DNA from: DASQWC01 sp035640475
Lineage (GTDB): Bacteria; Actinomycetota; JAICYB01
Direction of reading: 5' to 3'
DNA: 26,385 nucleotides
NCBI GenBank assembly: GCA_035640475.1
Contig: DASQWC010000020.1
Span: 1-26,385 of the forward strand
The position numbers and the translations under genes are program-made. The notes below the pieces were generated by a model. It searched no databases, was not told the origin of the DNA, and worked only from the letters and a program-made list of their open reading frames with translations. Positions 17,855 to 24,669 of this stretch are shown here, piece by piece. Position 1 is the first letter of the stretch. Each line of letters starts with the position of its first letter.

Positions 17855-18699
17855 GCGGCCGCTCCGTCGCCGAGTACCGCGTGCAGCCGCGCGAAGTCTT
17901 CCAACGAAAGGTCTTCCGGTCGCGCGCGGGCATCGAGACGGCATGCACCCAGAGCCGCCTCCACCGCGTCGCGTGCGTAGCCGCCCGCGCCGAGCGAGTT
18001 GCGGAGCGTCTTGCGCCGGTGTCCGAACGCCGACCGCACGAACCGGAAGAACGCCTCGGGATCGGAAACGTCGACGGGCGGCGAGTCGCGACGAACGAAC
18101 TCGACGAGGACCGAGCTCACGTCCGGCGGCGGCAGAAATACCGTGGCCGGTACATCGCCGACGACGCGAGCCTCGGCACGGAACGCAACATGGACTGTGG
18201 CGGCTCCGTAGGCGCGGCCGCCCGGCGCGGCCGTCCAACGCTCGCCGAGCTCCTTTTGGACCATGACCAGCCCGCCGGTTACTTCCGGTACCTCATCGAG
18301 GATCCGCAGCAAGAGCGGCGTGGCGACGTTGTACGGAAGGTTGGCGACGAGCCGGACCGGCTCCCCGACGAGTGCGGAGATGTCCGCCCGCATCGCATCT
18401 GCGACGACGAGCTCGACATTGCGGAGATCGCCGGTCACCTCCCGAAGCGCGGCAGCGACCTGCTCGTCGATCTCGACGGCGACGACGCGGCGTGCCGTTT
18501 CCGACAGGACGACCGTCAGGGAGCCGAGACCCGGCCCGATCTCGAGAACCGCGTCGTCGCTTGCAACGCGCGCGAGCCTGACGATCTTGCGGACCGTGTT
18601 CGCGTCGACGAGGAAGTGCTGACCGTACCGCCGACCGGCGCGCAGCCGGTGGCGGCGGAGCATGTCGGCGGCGATGGAAGGGGTCACGTGCTTGAGCAC
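17851..18699 (-). CDS. rsmA: 16S rRNA (adenine1518/1519-N6) dimethyltransferase RsmA/KsgA
   Basis: 282-aa methyltransferase that dimethylates the two adjacent adenines near the 3' end of 16S rRNA during small-subunit maturation. Motifs: RRYGQHFLVDANTVRKIV (23-40; usual GQNFL reads GQHFL), SAM-binding VLEIGPGLGSLT (51-62), acidic EID (76-78) and the catalytic NLPYNV (120-125), followed by the C-terminal RRKTLRNSL. The first start is GTG at 18697-18699 with GAAGGA about ten bases upstream. GTG at residue 5 or ATG at residue 13 are alternatives, but the segment before residue 13 resembles the family's N-terminus. It lies 19 bases after the G5/RlpA gene. Confidence 0.95.
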   Translation of the reverse strand: MLKHVTPSIAADMLRRHRLRAGRRYGQHFLVDANTVRKIVRLARVASDDAVLEIGPGLGSLTVVLSETARRVVAVEIDEQVAAALREVTGDLRNVELVVADAMRADISALVGEPVRLVANLPYNVATPLLLRILDEVPEVTGGLVMVQKELGERWTAAPGGRAYGAATVHVAFRAEARVVGDVPATVFLPPPDVSSVLVEFVRRDSPPVDVSDPEAFFRFVRSAFGHRRKTLRNSLGAGGYARDAVEAALGACRLDARARPEDLSLEDFARLHAVLGDGAAA

Positions 18700-18718
18700 G
18701 CGACCATTGTCCTTCTTC

Positions 18719-19912
18719 CTACGACTGGACCTTGACCCTGATCGTCCCCTTGCCGAGCGGCGCCAGCCGCTGGAAGGCGTCGTCGCCCAGGTCGATCAAT
18801 CGTCCGTCCATGAACGGACCGCGGTTCGTGATCCGAACGTTCACAGCCCGGCCGTTGTCGACGTTGGTGACGCGCACGATCGAGCCGATCGGCAGCGTTC
18901 GGTGCGCCGCGACCATGCCGTCGCCGGCATACCAGGAGGCGACGCCCTCCTGAGATCCGCCTCCGCCCTTGAACGCCGGCTCTTTGACGCCGACGCGCAC
19001 GATGTGATTCCGCACGGGGCGCAGCACTCGTTCGCTCAGCAAGGTGCTCGAAACGCGCCGTCCGTCCTCGAGAAGCACGGAGAAGCGCTGCACCTTCAAC
19101 CCCTCCCCGCCCTGTTGGATGATCTTGCGGACGCCGCTCTCCATGTTTGCGTCGCGATGCGTTACCACCTCGAACGGCAGCCGGACGCTGCGCTCGGTGA
19201 CGATGCGTCGCACACGCACGACGCGGATCCACATGCCGTCCCTGGGTTCGGTGTCGCGGGCCGGGAAGACGTAATCGTTCTTGCCGATCGCGACGCCCGC
19301 CTGCGTCAGCAGGTTGCGAACCGTATCGGCACTCGAGACCACGTCGCGCAGACGCCCGTCAACTCGGACCTTTGCGTGGATCGCGTTGCGCACGAAGATC
19401 GACATGGTCGGTCGCAACTTCTCACCGGATTCGGGGAACACATGATCCTTGGGGCCGGGCACGAGGCCGAGGTCGTGCAGCGCCTCGCCGACCGTCAATC
19501 CGCGAGCGAGCACGCGCCGCGGGTCGCCGTCGACGACGAGCCGCACGCTCTTCGCGCGCCGGAACACCACACGGTCGCCGTCCTCGATGTTCTTGCGACC
19601 CGGGGTGACGAGGTCGGCGCGGCGCGCCGTCACTCCCTTTCGTTCGAGGAGCTCCGTTGCACTGGTTGCGTACGTTGCGGTCTGCTTGACCTTGCCTTCG
19701 ACGTCGACCGTCACCCGTCGCTGACCGGCGAAAGCCAGCACCGGTGCGCCTACGGCGACGCCGATGACCAGCAGCCGGAGCAGCCACTTCGCTGCGGGCG
19801 CAAGCTGCGGCGCCGGCGCATGGTCCGGCCCGGCCGTCGGCTGATGAAGCGGGGGAAGCGGCACCGGACGACCCCGTGCAGGGGCGACGAGTACTGGGGC
19901 GGGCTGCGCCAT
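18719..19912 (-). CDS. Membrane-anchored DUF348-G5-RlpA-like cell-wall protein (RpfB/YabE position)
   Basis: 397-aa envelope protein. Order: Pro/Ala-rich cytoplasmic N-terminus (1-41); transmembrane anchor about 42-62 (WLLRLLVIGVAVGAPVLAF); three DUF348/YabE-type repeats at about 65-105, 122-165 and 177-220; a G5 domain at about 232-310; Gly-rich linker; and a short RlpA-like double-psi barrel at 322-397 (GVASWYAGDGMVAAHRTLP). In M. tuberculosis this locus (tatD-rpfB-ksgA) encodes RpfB with a lysozyme-like Rpf domain, and in Bacillus YabE with a 3D barrel. Here the end is RlpA-like, shortened before AAH (His337), and has Asn363 where RlpA enzymes have NDRGPF Asp. No Shine-Dalgarno precedes the ATG; a promoter-like pair lies just upstream. 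Confidence 0.9.
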   Translation of the reverse strand: MAQPAPVLVAPARGRPVPLPPLHQPTAGPDHAPAPQLAPAAKWLLRLLVIGVAVGAPVLAFAGQRRVTVDVEGKVKQTATYATSATELLERKGVTARRADLVTPGRKNIEDGDRVVFRRAKSVRLVVDGDPRRVLARGLTVGEALHDLGLVPGPKDHVFPESGEKLRPTMSIFVRNAIHAKVRVDGRLRDVVSSADTVRNLLTQAGVAIGKNDYVFPARDTEPRDGMWIRVVRVRRIVTERSVRLPFEVVTHRDANMESGVRKIIQQGGEGLKVQRFSVLLEDGRRVSSTLLSERVLRPVRNHIVRVGVKEPAFKGGGGSQEGVASWYAGDGMVAAHRTLPIGSIVRVTNVDNGRAVNVRITNRGPFMDGRLIDLGDDAFQRLAPLGKGTIRVKVQS

Positions 19913-19924
19913 GGGTTGGTCGGG

Positions 19925-19953
19925 ACGCTAACAGCGGCTCACGGGCGCTGCAA
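19925..19953 (-). promoter_or_regulatory. Candidate promoter of the G5/RlpA gene
   Basis: On the minus strand TTGCAG (19953-19948) and TAGCGT (19930-19925) are 17 bases apart; the -10 fits TANNNT but the -35 is weak. The start site would be about six bases before the ATG, consistent with a leaderless or short-leader mRNA lacking a ribosome-binding site. It lies in the 67-bp gap after tatD. Confidence 0.4.
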
Positions 19954-19962
19954 GATGCCGCA

Positions 19963-19980
19963 AGCGAACGCGCGTTCGCT
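19963..19980. promoter_or_regulatory. 18-bp perfect palindrome at the tatD / G5-protein boundary
   Basis: AGCGAACGC joined to GCGTTCGCT makes an uninterrupted 18-bp palindrome. It touches the last base of the tatD reading frame and ends ten bases upstream of the candidate -35. There is no loop and no T run, so it resembles a dimer operator rather than a terminator. Function is inference. Confidence 0.5.
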
Positions 19981-20765
19981 CACCAGTCGATCCGGAAGGC
20001 GGCACGCGTGTTCCTCGCGAGGAGCTCGATCAGCGCCTGCACGGGCATCGCACGCGCTGCCGCGAGCGCTTCGACTGTGTTCGGAAGCAGCGCCGGGTGG
20101 TTCGGCTTGCCACGGTGTGACTGCGGGGCAAGAAACGGCGCGTCGGTCTCGACGAGCAGCAGCTCGGCCGGCACCCGGCGCGCTGCGGCTCGCAGCGCTT
20201 CGGATTTCGGATACGTCAGATTGCCCGCGAACGAGCAGTAGTAGCCGCGCTCGGCGCACTCCGCGGCGAAGTCGACGTCACCCGAGAAGCAGTGCATGAC
20301 GACGCGATCCGGCGGCCCGGCATCCTCCAGCACGCGCAGCATCGGCTCGTGCGCGTCGCGGCAATGGACGACGAGGGCCTTCCCTGTCTCGCGAGCCAGC
20401 GAGATCTGCGCGCGGAACGCAGTCTCTTGGAGCTCGGCCGGCGAACGCTCCCGGTAGTAGTCGAGGCCCGTCTCTCCGATCCCCACCACACGCGGGCGTC
20501 CGGCCAGCGCGCGAAGTGCCCGGGTCGTGGCCTCCGGATCGGCCTCGAACTCCGCGAGCTCGTTTGGATGGACCCCGACCGTCGCGTAGACGTGCGGCGC
20601 GAGCGCGACGGCTCGGTCGGCCGCAGCCGAAGACTCGGAGGGTCCCATCCCGATGTCGATGACCACGCCGACGCCGGCGTCCAGCGCATCCGCGACGATC
20701 CGCTCGGGATCGTCATCGATGTGAGCGATGTGGCAGTGGGAGTCGGCGATCGTCGGTGGGTTCAC
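19980..20765 (-). CDS. tatD: TatD-family metal-dependent hydrolase (DNase)
   Basis: 261-aa TIM-barrel amidohydrolase-fold nuclease of the TatD/YcfH family. Metal and catalytic residues: His10 and His12 (DSHCHI), Glu98 (GIGETGLDYY), His134 (VVHCRDAHEP), His158 (MHCFSG) and Asp208 (VETDAPFL). The start is GTG at 20763-20765, overlapping the metG stop in GTGA; a longer reading of the frame runs into metG and is rejected. The metG-tatD-(G5 protein)-rsmA order is conserved in both firmicutes and actinobacteria. Confidence 0.95.
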   Translation of the reverse strand: MNPPTIADSHCHIAHIDDDPERIVADALDAGVGVVIDIGMGPSESSAAADRAVALAPHVYATVGVHPNELAEFEADPEATTRALRALAGRPRVVGIGETGLDYYRERSPAELQETAFRAQISLARETGKALVVHCRDAHEPMLRVLEDAGPPDRVVMHCFSGDVDFAAECAERGYYCSFAGNLTYPKSEALRAAARRVPAELLLVETDAPFLAPQSHRGKPNHPALLPNTVEALAAARAMPVQALIELLARNTRAAFRIDW

Positions 20766-22273
20766 GCCTCGAGACGAGGAAATAATGCGTCGCCGGGCGT
20801 CACTCGGTTCCCGGCCGGAGCGGGCGGATCGACTCGAGGCTCGCCCTCGTAGCCCAGGCGTCCCCACAATTCGCGCATCGCGATCGGCATGACCGGGGCA
20901 AGCAGGGCTGCGACGTTCGCCAACGCCTCGGCGGCAACGTGGAGCACCGAACCGACGAGCGGCAGGTTGGCTTCGTCACGTGCGAGCTTCCACGGCTCGC
21001 GCTCGACCAGATAGCGATTCGCATGGCGAACGATTTCCCAGATCTCGCTCACCGCGTCGGGTACGCGTAGATCGGCGACGAGCGAATCCGCCGACGACCC
21101 TGCGCCCGAGATCGTTGCAAGCAGCGCATCTTCTGCTCCCTCGGAGATAGATGCGTCGGGGACGACACCGCCGAAATAGCGCTCGATCATTGCAATCGTC
21201 CGGCTCGCCAGGTTGCCGAGATCGTTCGCAAGCTCAGCGTTGTAGCGAGTCGTCATGTCCTCGATCGAAAAGTTCCCGTCGTCGCTCCAGGAGCCGTACC
21301 GCACGAAGTGGTATCGATATGCGTCCAGGCCGAACTGGTCAACGAGCTCGTACGGAGAAATGTCGGTGATCCCGCGTCCCGACTTTGAGATCTTTTCTCC
21401 GCCGACGAGCAACCACCCGTGCGCGAAGACTCGTTTCGGCAGCGGCAACCCGACCGACATCAGCATCGCCGGCCAGACGACTGCGTGATGCCGAACGATC
21501 TCCTTCCCGATGACATGCACATCCGCCGGCCAGCACCGCTGGTACAGCTCCCCATCCGGGAACCCGAGTGCCGTGATGTAATTCTGGAGCGCTTCGATCC
21601 AGACGTAGATGATGTGTCCGTCCTTCCACGGTGAACGAATGCCCCAGGACAGCGACGTTCGAGTGATCGGCTGATCGCGGAGTCCTTGCCTCAGCAGCGA
21701 GTACATCTCGTTGTACGCACGCTTCGGCTGGAGAAAATCCGGCTGATCGTCGTAGAGCCGCAGCAACCGGTCGTTGTACGCCGACAGCTTGAAGAAGTAG
21801 TTCTCCTCCTGCAGGCGATTCACGGGCCTGTTGTGGATGGGACAGTTTCCGTCGACGAGCTCGTCGTCTCCTTTAAACTCCTCGCACCGGTCGCAGTACC
21901 AGCCCTCGTATGTCCCGAGATAGACGTCCCCGGCCTCCCTGAGCGCGTCCATGAACGGAACGACACCGTCCTTGTGGCGCTGCTCGCTCGTCCGGATGAA
22001 GTCGTCGTTGGTGATCTCCAGGCGCTGCCAGAGCTCCTGCCACCTCGGGACGATGTGGTCCACCCACTCCTGCGGACCCATCTGATGCTCCTCGGCCGCC
22101 GGGCCGACACCGCCACCGTGCTCGTCGGTTCCGGTGAGGAAGTACGCCTTTCTGCCGTGCAAGCGATGCCACCGAGCGACGAAGTCGCAGACGATGGTCG
22201 GGTACGCACTTCCCAGATGCGGAACGTCGCTTGGGTAGTAGATGGGCGTCGTGATGTAGAAGGTGTCCTTCAT
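20762..22273 (-). CDS. metG: Methionine-tRNA ligase
   Basis: 503-aa class I methionyl-tRNA synthetase of the short form, without the C-terminal dimerising tRNA-binding domain. The HIGH motif reads HLGS (19-22), a variant also familiar from cyanobacterial enzymes. The zinc knuckle is Cys127-X2-Cys130 ... Cys144-X2-His147, and the KMSKS motif reads KISKS (294-298). The HGGGV stretch at about 52-56 differs from the common HGQKI. The ATG start overlaps the rsmI stop in ATGA and the gene's own stop overlaps tatD, so rsmI, metG and tatD are coupled. Confidence 0.97.
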   Translation of the reverse strand: MKDTFYITTPIYYPSDVPHLGSAYPTIVCDFVARWHRLHGRKAYFLTGTDEHGGGVGPAAEEHQMGPQEWVDHIVPRWQELWQRLEITNDDFIRTSEQRHKDGVVPFMDALREAGDVYLGTYEGWYCDRCEEFKGDDELVDGNCPIHNRPVNRLQEENYFFKLSAYNDRLLRLYDDQPDFLQPKRAYNEMYSLLRQGLRDQPITRTSLSWGIRSPWKDGHIIYVWIEALQNYITALGFPDGELYQRCWPADVHVIGKEIVRHHAVVWPAMLMSVGLPLPKRVFAHGWLLVGGEKISKSGRGITDISPYELVDQFGLDAYRYHFVRYGSWSDDGNFSIEDMTTRYNAELANDLGNLASRTIAMIERYFGGVVPDASISEGAEDALLATISGAGSSADSLVADLRVPDAVSEIWEIVRHANRYLVEREPWKLARDEANLPLVGSVLHVAAEALANVAALLAPVMPIAMRELWGRLGYEGEPRVDPPAPAGNRVTPGDALFPRLEA

Positions 22274-23103
22274 TCCCGCTCTTTTCGTCGTTGGAGCACA
22301 CGATCGTACAGGGCTCTGCGCGGAACACCGCGCTCGTCCGCCACATCGCGAGCGGCTTCTCGCAGCGAAGCACCCTTGCCGATCCTGTCGAGCGCTTCAT
22401 CGATCGCACCGTCCAAGTCGACGGCTGCTTCCTTCGCGCCCTCGACGACGAGCACGATCTCTCCCTTCACCGGACGGCGCTGCAATGCGGCCACGAGCTC
22501 CGTGAGTGTTCCGCGCCGCACTTCCTCGTGCAGCTTCGTGAGCTCTCGGCACAATGCGACGCGCCGGTCGCCGAGCACCTCGAGGAGATCCGTGAGCGAG
22601 TGATCGAGCCGGTGCGGTGCTTCAAAGAAGACGAGCGTCCGCGCTTCGTTCTTGAGGCTCTCGAGGCGGCGCTGCCGTTCGGTCCGTCGTCTCGGCAGAA
22701 ACCCTTCGAAGACGAACGAATCCGAGGGGAGCCCGGAGACGACGACGGCCGCGAGGATCGCTGATGCTCCCGGCACCGGTTCGACGGCGACACCGGCCGC
22801 GATCGCTTCGCTGACGAGGCGGTACCCGGGATCCGAGATCGACGGCGTCCCCGCTTCGGACACGAGCGCGACGGTCTCGCCCGATTCCATTCGCTTGAGC
22901 AGCTCGGGGGTGCGCACGACTTCGTTGTGCTCGTGATAGGAGACCAGCGGTGTGCGGATGCCGTGGTGCGCAAGCAGCTTGCGGGTGGTGCGGGTGTCCT
23001 CCGCCGCTATGACATCGGCTTCGCCGAGCACGCGGAGCGCGCGCAACGTGATGTCGGCGAGGTTGCCGATCGGCGTTGCGACCACGAACAGCCGGCCGCT
23101 CAC
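22270..23103 (-). CDS. rsmI: 16S rRNA (cytidine1402-2'-O)-methyltransferase RsmI
   Basis: 277-aa tetrapyrrole-methylase-fold enzyme that methylates the ribose of C1402 in the decoding centre. Motifs: LFVVATPIGNLADITLRAL (5-23), AAEDTRTTRKLL (33-44), VSEAGTPSISDPGYRLV (81-97, Glu where Asp is usual), VPGASA and the FEAPHR segment. The start is GTG at 23101-23103, with GGAG seven bases upstream, overlapping the DUF192 stop in GTGA. An earlier start in the same frame would lie inside the DUF192 gene. It pairs functionally with rsmA: both finish 16S rRNA near the decoding site. Confidence 0.94.
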   Translation of the reverse strand: MSGRLFVVATPIGNLADITLRALRVLGEADVIAAEDTRTTRKLLAHHGIRTPLVSYHEHNEVVRTPELLKRMESGETVALVSEAGTPSISDPGYRLVSEAIAAGVAVEPVPGASAILAAVVVSGLPSDSFVFEGFLPRRRTERQRRLESLKNEARTLVFFEAPHRLDHSLTDLLEVLGDRRVALCRELTKLHEEVRRGTLTELVAALQRRPVKGEIVLVVEGAKEAAVDLDGAIDEALDRIGKGASLREAARDVADERGVPRRALYDRVLQRRKERE

Positions 23104-23459
23104 GGCTGCTCCAATCTGAGTTGCTGACCCGGCGCGAGGCCGCACGCGCTGGCCCGGCCCCCGGCGAGCTCGATGCAACAGCGCGCACGTCGAACGCGGC
23201 GAGACTTCGCGCGCGGCCCCAAGGTCTCGACATGCAGCACGCGCAGCCGCCGGTCGCAGAAGACGGCGTCAAGGTCGTATGCGACACCCTTGGTATGGAC
23301 CTGCCGGCACGGCCAAAGAATCAGCGCTTCACTCGACGAGAGCGGCGGACGCCCGATCACACCTCGCCGCCGCGCGCGAAACGACGTCGCCCACTCGACG
23401 TGGTCGGCAACCAATCCGTTAGGGCCCATTAACACGCCGCGAACCGCCCGCTTTCGCAT
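23100..23459 (-). CDS. DUF192 family protein
   Basis: 119-aa small single-domain protein of the DUF192 (COG1430) family, of unknown function. Recognisable pattern: ATSFRARRRGVIGRPPLSSSEALILWP, then AYDLDAVFCDRRLRVLHVETLGP and CCIELAGGRASACGLAPGQQL. Unlike many members it has no signal peptide here. It is assigned from the ATG at 23457-23459. The only good Shine-Dalgarno (GGAGG) is 18 bases upstream, which is too far, yet sits six bases before an in-frame ATC four codons earlier; the true start is uncertain. It overlaps rsmI by four bases and is divergent from the zinc-ribbon gene. Confidence 0.82.
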   Translation of the reverse strand: MRKRAVRGVLMGPNGLVADHVEWATSFRARRRGVIGRPPLSSSEALILWPCRQVHTKGVAYDLDAVFCDRRLRVLHVETLGPRAKSRRVRRARCCIELAGGRASACGLAPGQQLRLEQP

Positions 23460-23480
23460 GGTGTGTTTGATGGTAGGCCT

Positions 23481-23514
23481 CCACCGGGAACTACCTGGGC
23501 ACTTGCCCACCGGG
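23481..23514. promoter_or_regulatory. Direct repeats and small hairpin in a divergent gap
   Basis: CCACCGGG occurs at 23481-23488 and again at 23507-23514, with TGGGCA-CT-TGCCCA between and overlapping the second copy. They lie in the 88-bp gap between the divergent DUF192 and zinc-ribbon genes. They could be a regulator site for one or both. I found no convincing promoter hexamers. Confidence 0.3.
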
Positions 23515-23547
23515 TCTATTCTTTGGCCAGCACGACAAGGAGACGAT

Positions 23548-23793
23548 GTGACGCCACGCGGTAGCCACAACCGTCGGTCCAGGTGCCCCGTCTGCGGTAG
23601 TCGCAAGATCATTCCGAGCCTCGGCCGGCTCGGGCTGAGCACAGCGAAGGCCGACGGCGGCTTGCCGCGCTTCTCGTGGAGGTGCCGGGCGTGCCGCACG
23701 AGCATGCGCGCACATGCTCTACGGGCCGAGATGTGGCGTCCGCGCAAGCCGTTGTCGAACTGGTTGCAGCGCCGCGCAGCGACCGGCGTGTAA
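23548..23793 (+). CDS. Small zinc-ribbon protein, unknown function
   Basis: 81-aa basic protein. Cys13-X2-Cys16 (RCPVCGSRK) and Cys46-X2-Cys49 (WRCRACRTS) are spaced as a zinc ribbon, followed by a basic, Trp-containing tail (AEMWRPRKPLSNWLQRR). The GTG start has a good AGGAG five bases upstream; the overlapping ATG one base earlier meets TGA at once. The reading frame also continues upstream through the antisense of DUF192, but only the part after this start looks like protein. Ribbon plus basic tail suggests nucleic-acid binding, or a shed zinc module of a larger enzyme; I do not recognise the family. It ends nine bases from the stop of the convergent 136-aa gene. Confidence 0.7.
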   Translation: MTPRGSHNRRSRCPVCGSRKIIPSLGRLGLSTAKADGGLPRFSWRCRACRTSMRAHALRAEMWRPRKPLSNWLQRRAATGV

Positions 23794-23802
23794 CCGGCGT
23801 CC

Positions 23803-24213
23803 TTACGAACCCGCTCCGCTTCGCCTTCCCGCGTCCGGCATCGGCCTGACGACCGCCGGCCGTTGTCCGTCGTCGGACGACCGCGCGCGGGTGATCGCCT
23901 CGTAGAGACGCGCGCCGGCCCACGCCGCCACGCCGGCGGCGGCGATCCAGCTCGCTGCCTTCGGGAAGACGTTGACGACAACTGATGGTTGCTGCGTTGC
24001 CTGCTTGGGCGATTTGGCGCGGCGACTGCCGCGCATTCGACGCAAGGCGAAAGCGAGTGCCGTACCTCCGGCGCTACCGCCGGCCAGCATCGCCGCCGCC
24101 TTGCGGCCGAACGTCGCAAACGGAAACCGGCCTTCGAGCTCGTTGAGCTTGTGCCCGAGCCCCGAGCGCAGCTCCTCGATCTCCTTCAGCTTGTCAGTTG
24201 CTCTCGGGCCCAC
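23803..24213 (-). CDS. Small membrane protein of unknown function, paired with the holin-like gene
   Basis: 136-aa protein. A charged N-terminal helix (1-30; KLKEIEELRSGLGHKLNELE) is followed by one likely transmembrane segment at about 38-57 (AAAMLAGGSAGGTALAFAL), a basic loop, a second at about 86-106 (AASWIAAAGVAAWAGARLY) and a hydrophilic tail. The start is GTG at 24211-24213, 28 bases inside the end of the upstream gene, supported by a strong AAGGAGG seven bases before it. It is translated with the holin-like protein. Small actinobacterial membrane proteins of the DUF3618 type often accompany this family; I would not assign it to one. Confidence 0.72.
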   Translation of the reverse strand: MGPRATDKLKEIEELRSGLGHKLNELEGRFPFATFGRKAAAMLAGGSAGGTALAFALRRMRGSRRAKSPKQATQQPSVVVNVFPKAASWIAAAGVAAWAGARLYEAITRARSSDDGQRPAVVRPMPDAGRRSGAGS

Positions 24214-24572
24214 TTCACGTCCTCCTTGATGGACGCAACGGATCTGTCGAGACGGGGACGCCGGCGGCGCATGATGCCGATCCCAATCAGCGTGCCGCCG
24301 ACGGCGAAGACCAGCAAACCGAGACCGACCAGGGCGAAGGCGACTTCGCGCGAGAACGGAAGCCAGAGGGCGAGTGAGAAAAGACCGAAGAGCAACGCCG
24401 GAAGCATTCCGATCAGAGCAAGGAAGATGATCCCGGCTCCGATGACCTGCGCACGCAGACCCTCGACTAGCTCGATGCGTGCCAGCTCGATCTCCTTACG
24501 GACGAGCAGCCTGAGATCGTCGGCGACGTCCATCACCAACTCAGCCGTCGAACGGGTCGACGCCTCGGTCAT
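24186..24572 (-). CDS. Phage-holin-family-like (Phage_holin_3_6) small membrane protein
   Basis: 128-aa protein with an amphipathic N-terminal helix (TAELVMDVADDLRLLVRKEIELARIEL), two transmembrane segments at about 42-70 and 76-100, and a basic plus helical C-terminus. It fits the actinobacterial family usually labelled phage holin family (superfamily III), which is chromosomal and of unknown role, so the name does not imply a prophage. The ATG at 24570-24572 has an AAAGGAGG ribosome-binding site very close upstream; the longer reading lacks this and starts inside the divergent gene. It is first in a two-gene unit with the 136-aa protein. Confidence 0.82.
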   Translation of the reverse strand: MTEASTRSTAELVMDVADDLRLLVRKEIELARIELVEGLRAQVIGAGIIFLALIGMLPALLFGLFSLALWLPFSREVAFALVGLGLLVFAVGGTLIGIGIMRRRRPRLDRSVASIKEDVKWAREQLTS

Positions 24573-24669
24573 CTCCCTCCTTTCGCCGGGACGGTCCGCG
24601 AAGACGGAAAAACCGCTTCCGAGCTGCGCTTGAACCTTCCTTCCCCCTCCTAGCAGCATACCGTTGGCG

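Noticed and set aside
20762..22273. HLGS in MetRS as a broken HIGH motif
   Set aside because: The same variant is familiar from functional MetRS of other bacteria, and KISKS and the zinc knuckle are intact.
23100..24119. 339-aa single protein on the minus strand
   Set aside because: Only the last ~119 residues (DUF192) look like protein; the upstream part is antisense to the zinc-ribbon gene and overlaps the 136-aa membrane protein gene.
24186..24572. Holin-like protein as a sign of prophage
   Set aside because: No other phage gene, integrase or attachment site is present; this family is a common chromosomal protein in actinobacteria.
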